A stretch of 35,274 nucleotides of DNA from Bifidobacterium catulorum (GCF_003129925.1 NZ_QFFN01000025.1:1-35274), one strand, 5' to 3'; positions 24,293-33,940 are shown, numbered from the stretch's first letter. The notes: generated by a model from the sequence alone, not told the origin. Numbers and translations: made by a program.

Positions 24293-24445
24293 ATATCCCC
24301 AGTCATGCGCAGGGTTTTCCACATTCTGTGGATAAAAAAGTTGAGTTATCCACATTTTAGGCGTGTTGCCGTGGATAACACCCGAAGTTTTCCACATACT
24401 GGGGATAACCGTGTGGAAAACTTGGGGATAATCCACCGGGGATAA
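24293..24445. other. DnaA-box cluster (nine to ten 9-mers)
   Basis: Two perfect boxes TTATCCACA: plus strand 24346-24354 and minus strand 24327-24335. One-mismatch boxes: plus 24315-24323 and 24388-24396 (TTTTCCACA), minus 24370-24378 (TTATCCACG), 24400-24408 and 24423-24431 (TTATCCCCA), 24412-24420 (TTTTCCACA). Two-mismatch: minus 24437-24445, plus 24293-24301. Nine of them fall within 131 bp. The cluster lies between dnaB and the MATE gene, outside any coding region. Density on this scale is what one sees at origins and DnaA-titration sites. Confidence 0.8.
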
Positions 24446-24469
24446 TCGCCCAAGTTGACAACTCACTAC

Positions 24470-24560
24470 GTAGCGGATATAGCAAACAATCGAAAAAACA
24501 TAACATTATTGATGTTCGTTTATTCGCCCATATATATACGTCGATATATACGACGGACTC
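24470..24560. other. AT-rich tract beside the DnaA-box cluster
   Basis: A clear drop in GC within a high-GC genome. It contains AAAAAACATAACATTATT and two tandem 12-mers, ATATATACGTCG (24532-24543) and ATATATACGACG (24544-24555); CGTCGATATATACGACG is also an interrupted palindrome. It could be a DNA-unwinding element or the promoter region of the MATE gene. No gene. Confidence 0.5.
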
Positions 24561-24660
24561 CTCTCAACGGAGGAATCGACGAACGACGGCCGGACGATCC
24601 GAAGGCTAGCCATGGGTGCTGTTAAACCGTAATGGGACCGACCGGGAGGAATCAGCACCG

Positions 24661-26052
24661 ATGACGCAGCAGACAAGACGACATGACGACATGGACGCCG
24701 CAACGACCCGCGACCCGGCAGACGGTGCAGCAGGCAACGCGGACACGGCGCGAAGGCTGGCGGCGCTGGCGATTCCCACGTTCGGACAGCTCATCGCCGA
24801 GCCGACGTTCATCCTCATCGACACCGCCATCGTGGGGCATATCGGCGATGCGGCACTGGCCGGCCTGTCCATCGGATCGACCATCATCCTCACGGCGGTT
24901 GGACTGTGCATCTTCCTCGCCTATTCGACGACCGCGCAGGTGGCGCATCTGCTGGGCGCCGGGCGCCGACGCGAAGGACTGCAGGCCGGCATCGACGGAC
25001 TGTGGCTCGCATTGCTCATCGGCACGGTGTTGGGAATCGGCCTGTTCGCGGGCGCGGAACCGCTGTGTCGGGCGCTCGGCGGCGAAGGCGCGGTGCTCGA
25101 CCAGGCCGTGCGGTACACGCGGGCCGTGGTGCTCGGCGCACCCGGCATGTTGCTCGTGTATGCGGCGAACGGCATCTTCCGCGGATTGCAGAAGGTGCGG
25201 ATCACACTGGTGGCGGCCGTGGCGGGCGCGGTGGTGAACACGGCGCTGGAACTGCTGTTCGTGCTCGTATTCGGCTGGGGCATCACCGGTTCGGGCGCGG
25301 CCACGCTCATCGCCCAATGGTTCATGGGATTGTTCCTCGTGGTGCCCGCCGTGATGTGGTCGAAGGCGGACGGCGTGAGCCTTCGGCCACAGCTCGCAGG
25401 CATCATGGCGGCGGGCGGCGACGGTCTGCCGCTGTTCATCCGCACGCTGGCGATCCGCGCGGCCATGGTGATGACGGTGGCGAGCGCCGCGCGCATGGGC
25501 ACGCACGTGCTCGCCGGGTTCCAGGCGGTGAACTCGTCGTGGAACTTCGCCATGAACGTGCTGGATTCCGTGGGCATCGCCGGCCAGACGCTGGTGGGTG
25601 CGGCCCTAGGGGCGCGCGATCGTCGTCGGGCGCGCATGCTCACACGGGCCACGGGCATCGCGGGTCTGGTCGTCGGCGCGGCCCTGGGTCTGGCGTTCGC
25701 GGGCGTGGGGCTGTTCGCCGGCCGGTTCTTCTCCCCCAGTCCGGCGATCCAGCTGCTCACCGCCGTCGGCATGGTGACGATGGGCTTGTTCTTCCCGTTG
25801 CAAGGCTGGATGATGGCGCTTGACGGCATCCTGATCGGGGCGCGCGACTTCCGCTATCTTGCGGCCACGTGCACGGCCACGGCGGTCGTGTATGTGGCGG
25901 CGTTGTTCGCGGTGGTGCGCTTTGTGGTGCCGGCGCTGTCGAATGATCTCGCACGCACTGCGATGCTGTGGCTGGCGTTCAACGTGGTGCTGATGGGCGG
26001 GCGCGGCCTGGCAAATGGCCTGCGCACCCGTGGCACCGCGTGGATGCGTTGA
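24661..26052 (+). CDS. MATE family efflux transporter (DinF-like)
   Basis: Cation-coupled multidrug or metabolite exporter in the membrane (463 aa, about 12 helices, as expected). The N-terminal half opens with ALAIPTFGQLIAEPTFILIDTAIVGHIGDAALAGLSIGSTII, a pattern of the DinF branch of MATE proteins, and the two halves repeat the same fold (RAAMVMTVASAARMGTHVLAGFQAVNSSWNFAMNVLDSVGIAGQTLVGAALG in the second). The conserved Pro (IPTF) and Asp (LIDTAIVG) are present. I used ATG 24661, nine bases after GGAGGAA; the longer frame to GTG 24616 is less likely. A GGAGGC/GCCTCC hairpin follows the stop. It is transcribed away from dnaB. Substrate unknown. Confidence 0.93.
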   Translation: MTQQTRRHDDMDAATTRDPADGAAGNADTARRLAALAIPTFGQLIAEPTFILIDTAIVGHIGDAALAGLSIGSTIILTAVGLCIFLAYSTTAQVAHLLGAGRRREGLQAGIDGLWLALLIGTVLGIGLFAGAEPLCRALGGEGAVLDQAVRYTRAVVLGAPGMLLVYAANGIFRGLQKVRITLVAAVAGAVVNTALELLFVLVFGWGITGSGAATLIAQWFMGLFLVVPAVMWSKADGVSLRPQLAGIMAAGGDGLPLFIRTLAIRAAMVMTVASAARMGTHVLAGFQAVNSSWNFAMNVLDSVGIAGQTLVGAALGARDRRRARMLTRATGIAGLVVGAALGLAFAGVGLFAGRFFSPSPAIQLLTAVGMVTMGLFFPLQGWMMALDGILIGARDFRYLAATCTATAVVYVAALFAVVRFVVPALSNDLARTAMLWLAFNVVLMGGRGLANGLRTRGTAWMR

Positions 26053-26077
26053 GGAGGCAGGGTTTCTGCCCGCCTCC
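26053..26077 (+). terminator. Hairpin directly after the MATE gene
   Basis: GGAGGC (26053-26058) and GCCTCC (26072-26077), with inner GG/CC pairs, begin right after the stop codon. There is no T-run, so it is a weak terminator call. Confidence 0.4.
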
Positions 26078-26097
26078 CCGGTCCGTTTCTCTACAGC

Positions 26098-26216
26098 TCG
26101 GCTCCCCTTTCGGGGGAGCTGTCATGCCGCCTGCAACAAGGTAGGACAGGTTTTCGGCTCCCCCTTTCAGGGGGAGCTGTCCGGCGCAGCCTGACTGTGG
26201 GGGTAGCCCACGTCTC
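26098..26216 (+). repeat. GGCTCCCC hairpin repeats, copies B1 and B2
   Basis: B1 (about 26100-26122) is a short form, GGCTCCCCTTTCGGGGGAGC. B2 (26156-26214) is full: GGCTCCCCC-TTTCA-GGGGGAGCTGTC, then GGCGCAGCCTGACTGTGGGGG. Together they fill the gap between convergent MATE and glnD genes. Confidence 0.75.
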
Positions 26217-26230
26217 AGCATCCTCCCGGC

Positions 26231-28093
26231 CTACTCCATCGCACGCACCTTGTCCCGGGTACGCACCGCGTCGGCACGGGCCGCGCCGTACATCGAACCG
26301 ACGAGCGACGCCCGCCATTTCGACCATCCGTATTTCTTCGTGATCTGTTCGCCGGCGGTCGCCCCGAGCGACGAGCCGTCGGCGCGGGTGAGGTCGAAGA
26401 GCATGTCGAGCATGAGCGGGTCGTTGCCGAGCCGTTCGGCCAGTTCGCGCGTCGCCGTTTCGTCGTCGGGGCTTTTCGTGGTGGCGAATTCGGAGAGCGT
26501 CAGATGTTCGCGCACCAGTGTGGTCACCATCTCGATGGTCTTATCGTCGAACAGCATGCGCTTCATGATGGCCGGCACGTGGCGGGCGCCTTCGGCGGCA
26601 TGGTCGGCGATGCGCGGACGCTTGCCGATATCATGCAGGATGCCGGCCATCAGCAGCACGGTGTAATGCTCGTCGTCGTAGCGTTCGCCGGTCGGTGCCG
26701 TGCGTCCGAGGCGCGACACCACCTCCACCATATGCCGGTCGATGGTGTACCGGTGTGCTGCCGACGCCGACGGACGGTTGCGAATGCCCAGCCATTCGGG
26801 AATCAGACGGCCCGGGATGTCGACGAAGTCGAGCTCCTCCCATGTGCGCAGCAGGGACGGCCCCGTGGCGAGCAACCGCACGAAACGGTCGCGTGATTCG
26901 GGCAGCCATGCGCTGTCGCGCAATGCGCAGCGTTTGATGTTCGTCAATGTGCCCGGCGCGATGGGCAGATCGTTCTCGGCCGCGGCCACGGCCACGCGCA
27001 GGGCGAGCGTGCGATCCTTCGCGGGGTCGGCTCCGGGCGCGAGCACGGCCTCGCCCTCATGTTTGGCCACGCCGGGCGCGATGATGTCGAAGCGGGGTGC
27101 CTCGCGGCGGCCTCCTCCGCGCGGCTGGAAGATCTGGAAGAACGAGAACCGCGGCTGCTCGTGGGTGAGCGAGTGGGCGGCGCGCGAGGCCGTGGAGTCG
27201 AGGGCGAACGCGATGCGGCGGCCGTATCGGGCGAGCACGGTCTGCATGTTTTCGATGGATTCGCCGTCGCGCTGGTCCGGGTCGGGGATGGTCGGGTCGC
27301 TCAGTCCCATCATCTTCGCCACCTTCACCTGGTAGGCGGGCAGCAGCAGGTTCGTATCCTTGTTGGCGGCGAGGTGGATGCAGTCGCGCGCGTCGAGCAG
27401 GTGTTCGACGGCGTCGTCATAGCTGCCGTGGGGCCGGTCGGCCAGCCATGACGTGGCCAGGGCGGAGACGAGCACGGTGTCGCGCAGTCCGCCGCGCGCC
27501 TCCTTGATGTCGGGCTGGTTGAGGTACGGCAGCTGGCCGAACCGGTCGAATCGTTCCTTGGCGGAGTCGGTCAGTTCGGGCAGGCGTTTGCGCGCAGCCT
27601 TGCGCCATCGTTCGAGGATAGAGTCGGCGGTGCGGCGGATGAGGTCGGTGTCCCCGGCGACGGGCAGCACGTCGAGCCAGCCCATCGCTGCGGGCAGGTC
27701 GGAGTCGGTCACGGCCTCGCACTGCTGACGCGTGCGGACGGAATGGTCGAGGTCGAGGCCGGAATCCCACAGCGGATACCATAGTTTGTCGGCGAGTTTG
27801 GTCACGTTCGCATCGGAGATCGCGTGCGCATCGTAGATGATGACGAGATCGAGGTCGGAACAGGGTCCGATCTGACGCCGTGCGAGCGATCCGACGGCGG
27901 CGAGTCCTACGCCATGGTCGGGAGCGTCGCCGCCCATCGATCCGGTGGCGTCCGACCAGAGCCGGCGCAGGGCCTCCAATACGATGTCGACGCGTTTGGC
28001 GCGTTTCTCCGCGCCGTTGCGATATACGCCGTCATCGTCGGGCTGGCTGACGGCCACCAGTTTCGTTTTGAGACCATCCACTGCAGAGGCCAT
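26231..28093 (-). CDS. glnD: PII uridylyltransferase/uridylyl-removing enzyme, short form
   Basis: Nitrogen sensor that adds UMP to, or removes it from, PII (GlnB), or acts as an adenylyltransferase in actinobacteria. Domains in order: nucleotidyltransferase with Gly68-Ser69 and the metal aspartates Asp80 and Asp82 (GSLARRQIGPCSDLDLVIIYD); a helical GlnD-type linker (KEARGGLRDTVLVSALATSWL); and an HD domain with His487-Asp488 in LHDIGKRPRIADHAAEG. The protein ends about 130 residues later at 620 aa. Classical GlnD (about 890 aa in E. coli) continues with two ACT domains that sense glutamine; I see none here. ATG 28093 was preferred over 28138, which lies just inside a repeat. It follows glnB on the same strand after 364 bp of repeats and a hairpin. 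Confidence 0.9.
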   Translation of the reverse strand: MASAVDGLKTKLVAVSQPDDDGVYRNGAEKRAKRVDIVLEALRRLWSDATGSMGGDAPDHGVGLAAVGSLARRQIGPCSDLDLVIIYDAHAISDANVTKLADKLWYPLWDSGLDLDHSVRTRQQCEAVTDSDLPAAMGWLDVLPVAGDTDLIRRTADSILERWRKAARKRLPELTDSAKERFDRFGQLPYLNQPDIKEARGGLRDTVLVSALATSWLADRPHGSYDDAVEHLLDARDCIHLAANKDTNLLLPAYQVKVAKMMGLSDPTIPDPDQRDGESIENMQTVLARYGRRIAFALDSTASRAAHSLTHEQPRFSFFQIFQPRGGGRREAPRFDIIAPGVAKHEGEAVLAPGADPAKDRTLALRVAVAAAENDLPIAPGTLTNIKRCALRDSAWLPESRDRFVRLLATGPSLLRTWEELDFVDIPGRLIPEWLGIRNRPSASAAHRYTIDRHMVEVVSRLGRTAPTGERYDDEHYTVLLMAGILHDIGKRPRIADHAAEGARHVPAIMKRMLFDDKTIEMVTTLVREHLTLSEFATTKSPDDETATRELAERLGNDPLMLDMLFDLTRADGSSLGATAGEQITKKYGWSKWRASLVGSMYGAARADAVRTRDKVRAME

Positions 28094-28375
28094 GTTCTGT
28101 CCGTTTCTCCTAACATTCGCGATGTTGTCGCTGTGCATCGGCTCCCCTCAGTCATGGCCATGGGCCATGACAGCTCCCCTCCGCCGGGAGGGGAGCCGGA
28201 ATGATTCCCTTCATCACATCAGCTCCCCTGCCAAGGGGAGCTGTACGGGCAGGCATACAGGCGGCCCGTCGCGCAAATCGGCTCCCCCTGCCAGGGGGAG
28301 CTGTCAGGCGTAGCCTGACTGAGGGGGTGCTGATGCATATATCCATATATCAGCTCTTTTTGCCCTATACACGAC
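28094..28375. repeat. GGCTCCCC hairpin repeats, copies C1-C3, in the glnD-glnB gap
   Basis: C1 (28140-28197) in minus orientation: GGCTCCCCTCCCGGCGGAGG then AGCTGTCATGGCCCATGGCC and TGAGGGGAGCC. C2 (about 28221-28243): AGCTCCCCTGCCAAGGGGAGC, a truncated unit. C3 (28279-28327) in plus orientation: GGCTCCCCCTGCCAGGGGGA, then GCTGTCAGGCGTAGCCTGAC and TGAGGGGG. C3 is the most complete copy in the window. I see no gene in this gap. Confidence 0.8.
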
Positions 28376-28411
28376 AAGGTCCCCGTGACGGCGAACCGTC
28401 GCGGGGACCTT
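28376..28411 (-). terminator. Hairpin downstream of glnB
   Basis: A 16-bp stem with one mismatch: AAGGTCCCCGTGACGG (28376-28391) with CCGTCGCGGGGACCTT (28396-28411) and a 4-base loop. No T-run on either side, but stem stability and position after the glnB stop suggest termination or mRNA protection. Confidence 0.7.
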
Positions 28412-28457
28412 GTTCATTGATCGGAACGGCCGGAACGCATTCCGGCCGATTCGACGG

Positions 28458-30084
<1,627 letters not shown>

Positions 30085-30311
30085 GAATACCTCCCTCTCT
30101 CTTGGTATCTGTATCTGTCCGTTGTTCGTATATTCGGTTCCGTCAGTGGCGGAAACCATCGTCTGTATGAAACGACGCCCGCATTACCCCAGCAATTACT
30201 TCGTGTTACGGAGGTGTTAACCGGCGACCGGCCCGTTACATCGTTTCGTCGTGTTTGTCGTGGACGTGATATGGCCGAAAACGTTGGAATCCGTATGAGG
30301 GAGGATGAACG
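30085..30311 (-). promoter_or_regulatory. amt promoter region with GTTAC elements
   Basis: Possible promoter on the minus strand: TTTCCG, 17 bp, TATACG, about 40 bp before the amt ATG. Three half-site-like elements lie upstream: GTTAC at 30205-30209, GTTAA(C) at 30216-30220 and GTTAC at 30235-30239. GTTAC/GTAAC resembles GlnR half-sites of actinobacteria, but spacing is not canonical. Confidence 0.35.
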
Positions 30312-30350
30312 AAGGCCCCGTCGCGGCGAGCGTGCCGCGAACGGGGCCTT
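30312..30350. terminator. Strong GC-rich hairpin between amt and ftsY regions
   Basis: AAGGCCCCGT-CGCGGC (30312-30327) pairs with GCCGCG-A-ACGGGGCCTT (30334-30350); the stem is 16 bp with one bulged base. It can end transcription coming from either direction; no long T-run. Confidence 0.7.
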
Positions 30351-30743
30351 TGAGCGTCATTGTTTTACATTATGGGAGGTAAAGGATGTCCATATAGCGG
30401 AATGGCCGTCCGGTGAGCTTGGACTGCGTCGTTGATGAACCGCACCCCCGGCTCCCCTGCCATCAGGAGGACCAGGCCACGCTAACCCCAGCTACACCCC
30501 TGCCACCAAGGGGAGATGTGAACCCGCCTCTTTACCTATGGCGCCCCCTGCCACCAGGGGGAGCTGTCGGCAAAGCCGACTGAGGAGGTCGCTCCAGCAG
30601 CGGCGACGTCCTTCCGCACCCCTGCCACCAGAAGAAGCCGGTCACCAACCCCAGCCGGCACAAACCCCCTGGCTCCCCCTGCCACCAGGGGGAGCTGGCC
30701 GCCGAAGGCGGTCTGAGGGGGTCGCTTCATCAGCGGTACCCTC
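30351..30743. repeat. GGCTCCCC hairpin repeats, copies D1-D4, downstream of ftsY
   Basis: D1 (about 30450-30470) and D3 (about 30619-30640) are degraded fragments. D2 (30541-30591) has CCCCCTGCCACCAGGGGGAG, then TGTCGGCAAAGCCGACTGAG. D4 (30670-30724) is complete: GGCTCCCCCTGCCACCAGGG, then GGAGCTGGCCGCCGAAGGCG and CTGAGGGGG. The rest of the gap includes GGGAGGTAAAGGATG (30374-30388), where an ORF would stop after three codons. No gene supported. Confidence 0.7.
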
Positions 30744-32051
30744 TCATCCGAGGATGCCGTCCACGAATCCTTCGGGGTCGAACGGGGCGAGGTCGTCGGG
30801 GCCTTCGCCGAGACCGATGAGCTTGACGGGCACGCCAAGCTCCTTCTGCACGCTGATGACGATGCCGCCCTTGGCGGAACCGTCGAGCTTGGTGAGCACG
30901 ATGCCGGTGATGCCGATGACCTCGGCGAACACCTTGGCCTGGGTCATGCCGTTCTGGCCGGTGGTGGCGTCGAGCACGAGCAGCACCTCGTCGACGGGCA
31001 GCGTCTTTTCGGTGACACGGCGAATCTTGCCGAGCTCGTCCATCAGGTTGGATTTGTTCTGCAGACGGCCGGCGGTGTCGATGATGAGCACGTCGGCGTT
31101 GGTGTCCTTGGCGGTTTTGGCGGCTTCGAACGCCACGGATGCGGGGTCGGCGCCATCCTTGTCGCTGCGGACGACGGGCACGCCCACGCGGTTGCCCCAG
31201 GTTTCGAGCTGGTCGGCGGCGGCGGCACGGAAGGTGTCTGCCGCACCCATGACGACCTTCTTGTCCTCGGCTACGAACAGGCGGGCGAGTTTGCCGGCGG
31301 TGGTGGTCTTGCCGGTGCCGTTCACGCCAACCATGATGATGACCGAGGGGCCGGCATCCTCGGGGCGGGGGCGGCTGGCGACGAGGGAGCGGTCCATGTT
31401 CCGTCCGACGAGGTCGAGCAGTTTCTCGCGCAGCAGGCCGCGTACGGCTTCGGGCGTCTTCTCATCGTTGACGCGGGCGTCCTTGCGCAGTTCCTCGACG
31501 AGCTGTTCGCTCGCCTCGGCACCGACGTCGGCGAGCAGCAACGTGTCCTCCACGTCCTCCCAGTCAGCTTCGGAGAGGTTGTCTTTGGTGAGGATGGCGA
31601 ACAACGCCTTGCCGAACGGGTTGGCGCTGTTGGCCAGTCGGGACTTGAGGCGGGTGAGGCGGGACGCAGCCGGTTCGGGCTTCGCCGGTGCCGGCTCGGG
31701 CTCAGGCTCGGCCACCGGAGCGGATTCCTCGGGGGCGGGACCGGTCGCCGCGGATTCGGCGGGCTCAGTCTCCGAAGTATCACCGGCTTCGGCCTCCACG
31801 GGTTCGCCGGATTCCTTGGGTTCCGGCTCCTGCCCCTCCGCCGCGGCGGCACCTTCCGCTTCCGCGGTTTCCGGGGTCTTCGCCGCCGGAGGCTCCTCCA
31901 CCGCCGCGTCGCTTCCCCCTGAAACGCCGGCTTCCCGCTGCGTACCGTCCGCGGCGCCGCTCTTGCGCGATTTGCCCACTGCCACGGCTATGATCGCCGC
32001 GATGACCACCACGGCGACGATGCCGATAATCAATAATGTCATGCTATCCAT
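30744..32051 (-). CDS. ftsY: Signal recognition particle receptor FtsY
   Basis: GTPase that docks SRP-ribosome complexes at the membrane (435 aa). An N-terminal membrane helix (about 5-25, TLLIIGIVAVVVIAAIIAVAVG) is followed by the acidic A region (about 40-135, Glu/Ala/Pro-rich), and then the NG domain. G motifs: G1 GVNGTGKTTTAGK at 242-254, DTFRAAAADQL, G3 DTAGRLQNKSNLMDEL and G4 TKLDGSAKGG. The C-terminal IGLGEGPDDLAPFDPEGFVDGILG is typical. ATG 32051 used (GGGG upstream); ATG 32042 would lose three residues. It is followed by a repeat-rich region and preceded by a small membrane protein gene on the same strand. Confidence 0.96.
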   Translation of the reverse strand: MDSMTLLIIGIVAVVVIAAIIAVAVGKSRKSGAADGTQREAGVSGGSDAAVEEPPAAKTPETAEAEGAAAAEGQEPEPKESGEPVEAEAGDTSETEPAESAATGPAPEESAPVAEPEPEPAPAKPEPAASRLTRLKSRLANSANPFGKALFAILTKDNLSEADWEDVEDTLLLADVGAEASEQLVEELRKDARVNDEKTPEAVRGLLREKLLDLVGRNMDRSLVASRPRPEDAGPSVIIMVGVNGTGKTTTAGKLARLFVAEDKKVVMGAADTFRAAAADQLETWGNRVGVPVVRSDKDGADPASVAFEAAKTAKDTNADVLIIDTAGRLQNKSNLMDELGKIRRVTEKTLPVDEVLLVLDATTGQNGMTQAKVFAEVIGITGIVLTKLDGSAKGGIVISVQKELGVPVKLIGLGEGPDDLAPFDPEGFVDGILG

Positions 32052-32229
32052 ATCCCCAACCCTATTGGGCACACCGGAAAACCCGGATTGTGAGGCTTCG
32101 GTCCGGCAAAGGAAGCGATTCCCCTGGCAACCTTGCCGAAGAACCATTGAAAATACGGGGATGGGGATTCTCCGAAAATGCGTTCCGCCGAATCACGGCC
32201 TCACGGCTCGCATTCGGTCGTGTTCGCCC

Positions 32230-32619
32230 TTATCTGGAGGCCTCGCCACCTGCCGGGGCACCCCCGGAATTAGCCACGCCGTCCGTTTTCGCCGCACCGT
32301 CGACTTTCCCCGCATCGGCGTCCTTTTCGCCACCGTCACGCAGGGTGCGCACCTCAAGAACGGTGGAATCGTTCACATATACCGGCGTCCCCGATTCGGC
32401 ATCCCGGTCGCCCCCCGCGGAATCCCCACGCTTGCCGGTCGGTGTGAACGCGATATGCGTGCCCACCACGCGCGGCTTGCGGTTGCCGTTCACGTTCTCG
32501 TCCTGCATGGTGTACATGAAATCGCTGCTGTGCGCATCACGGCGCGCCTGACGCAGAATGAACACGATGAGCACCACGAGCACGCAAATCCACGCAAGAA
32601 TCACAAGAAGCATCGGCAT
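32230..32619 (-). CDS. Small single-pass membrane protein
   Basis: Hypothetical protein of about 129 aa. It starts with a membrane helix (MPMLLVILAWICVLVVLIVFIL), which is followed by a basic turn (RQARRDAHSS), so the C-terminus is probably inside. The remaining region (about 30-129) is polar, contains FMYTMQDENVNGNRKPRVVGTHIAFTPTGKRGD and TPVYVNDSTVLEVRTLRDGG, and ends in a disordered Ala/Gly/Asp-rich tail. The frame also allows GTG 32664, but ATG 32619 fits the membrane segment better; neither has a strong ribosome site. I do not recognise the family. It lies 178 bp upstream of ftsY. Confidence 0.65.
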   Translation of the reverse strand: MPMLLVILAWICVLVVLIVFILRQARRDAHSSDFMYTMQDENVNGNRKPRVVGTHIAFTPTGKRGDSAGGDRDAESGTPVYVNDSTVLEVRTLRDGGEKDADAGKVDGAAKTDGVANSGGAPAGGEASR

Positions 32620-32794
32620 ACCCAATATTGTGGCACTCCATCGAGAAATTCCCGAACTTGCCACGCAATCATCGCCGCTTGTTTACATCACCCTGTTTAC
32701 ATCACCGTCGCGGCCCCGTCGCCGACGCCACCCTCACCGCCCACGGCTTTCACCCCATGCCATGCCGACGACGCGGCCACTACAATACGTTCGT

Positions 32795-33571
32795 ATGGGT
32801 AGCACTTCCAGAATGACGGCATTGCAGCGACGGGAACAGCTTATCGCCATAGGGCGTTCGCTGTTCGCGGCCAAGGGCTTCGAGGCGGTGAGCGTTGAGG
32901 AGATCGCCGCCACGGCGAAGGTGAGCAAGCCCATCGTGTACGAGCATTTCGGCGGCAAGGAGGGCCTGTACGCCGTCGTCGTCGACCGCGAGATGCAGAC
33001 GCTTACCGAATCGGTGATGGAAACGTTGTCCCGCCCGGCCCAGGGCTCACGCCAGATCGTGGAGAACGCGGCGATGGCGTTCCTCACGTATATTGAGGAA
33101 CATACCGACGGATTCCAGGTGGTGGTGCGCGACCGTCCGACCACCGACCCGTCCGGATCGTTCAATTCTCTGCTCGGCGACGTGAGCATCCGCGTGGAGG
33201 ACCTGCTCGTCACCGCGTTCAAACGTCATAAGATCCCGGCGAAGGGCGTGCCGTACTATGCGCAGATGCTCGTCGGACTGATGGTGTTCACGGGCCAGTA
33301 CTGGGCCACGCATCGCAAGCTCGGCAAAGAGCAGCTCGCCTCCTATATCGTCAATCTGGCATGGAACGGCCTCTCCCGCATCGAGGCCAAGCCGAAACTG
33401 CGCTACGTGGGCGACGGCGGCGGGCAACGCGAGCAGCGCGGACGTCGGTCCGGGGAATCCTCCCCCGCCGCCAAATCCACCGACGACACCTCACCACAAT
33501 CCGACAACGTTCCCACCGACGGGGCCCCACAAACCGATACGCCCCCATCTGACGCCGACACTGCACGCTGA
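32795..33571 (+). CDS. TetR family transcriptional regulator
   Basis: Repressor of 258 aa. The N-terminal DNA-binding domain (about 10-57) has LQRREQLIAIGRSLFAAKGFEAVSVEEIAATAKVSKPIVYEHFGGKEGLYAVVVD, which is a complete TetR helix-turn-helix. The ligand-binding part has PAQGSRQIVENAAMAFLTYIEEHTDGFQVVVRDRP and a C-terminal tail (about 210-258) that is disordered. ATG 32795 follows TACAAT (32781-32786) by eight bases, so the mRNA may be leaderless. The earlier frame at 32558 is antisense to the membrane protein gene and was rejected. The next gene on this strand is the hydrolase; this regulator may control it or itself. Confidence 0.92.
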   Translation: MGSTSRMTALQRREQLIAIGRSLFAAKGFEAVSVEEIAATAKVSKPIVYEHFGGKEGLYAVVVDREMQTLTESVMETLSRPAQGSRQIVENAAMAFLTYIEEHTDGFQVVVRDRPTTDPSGSFNSLLGDVSIRVEDLLVTAFKRHKIPAKGVPYYAQMLVGLMVFTGQYWATHRKLGKEQLASYIVNLAWNGLSRIEAKPKLRYVGDGGGQREQRGRRSGESSPAAKSTDDTSPQSDNVPTDGAPQTDTPPSDADTAR

Positions 33572-33940
33572 CGAAATCCGTCACATGTCCTGACTCCGAT
33601 GGACGTCGACGCATTATGAGGCAGAACGCATCGTCGTCCATCGCAACACCGATTCCCCGAAGGACGACGACGCAAAACAGACGAAAATACACCGTCGTCC
33701 GCCATATTCACCACTCATCGATTTCAAGAACGTTGAAATTCCAACGTTCTTCAATCTTCCAACGTACGAAGCCGAAGGACGACGACGCATTTTAAGGCAA
33801 AACGCATCGTCGTCCATCACAACCCTCCGCATACCCCATCAATCGCCACCGATCGTCCCCGGCAACCAGCGCCCCGCTTCAACGGCATCCCGACGAACGA
33901 ACCGCCGCGCGTGACAGCGGTCTGCGCTAGGCTCGGGCAT
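33572..33940. repeat. Triplicated 39-nt hairpin repeat and a central inverted repeat
   Basis: Three 39-nt units start with GGACG and end with CGTCGTCC: 33601-33639, 33662-33700 and 33777-33815. Units 1 and 3 match at 35 of 39 positions; unit 2 shares only the outer arms. In unit 3 GGACGACGACGCATTTT pairs with AAAACGCATCGTCGTCC at 15 of 17 positions. Between units 2 and 3 is a perfect inverted repeat, AAGAACGTTG (33726-33735) and CAACGTTCTT (33742-33751). Read on the minus strand, units 1 and 3 encode MDDDAFCL-x-MRRRP, with GGAGG before the unit 3 ATG. No other gene is visible. Confidence 0.75.

Noticed and set aside
24293-24560. The DnaA-box cluster as the main chromosomal oriC
   Set aside because: None of the usual neighbours (dnaA, dnaN, recF, rpmH, gidB) is present in this window. 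A secondary or regulatory role is more cautious.
30374-30400. Strong ribosome site GGGAGGTAAAGGATG
   Set aside because: The frame ends after three codons, so it is either chance or a leader minigene without support.
30538-32802. A 754-codon plus-strand frame across ftsY
   Set aside because: It runs antisense to ftsY and through noncoding repeats; Ser/Thr-rich shadow.
33614-33832. A 72-codon minus-strand ORF with MDDDAFCLKMRRRP
   Set aside because: It is generated by the palindromic 39-nt repeat and its remainder has no similarity I know; reported as a repeat instead of a gene.
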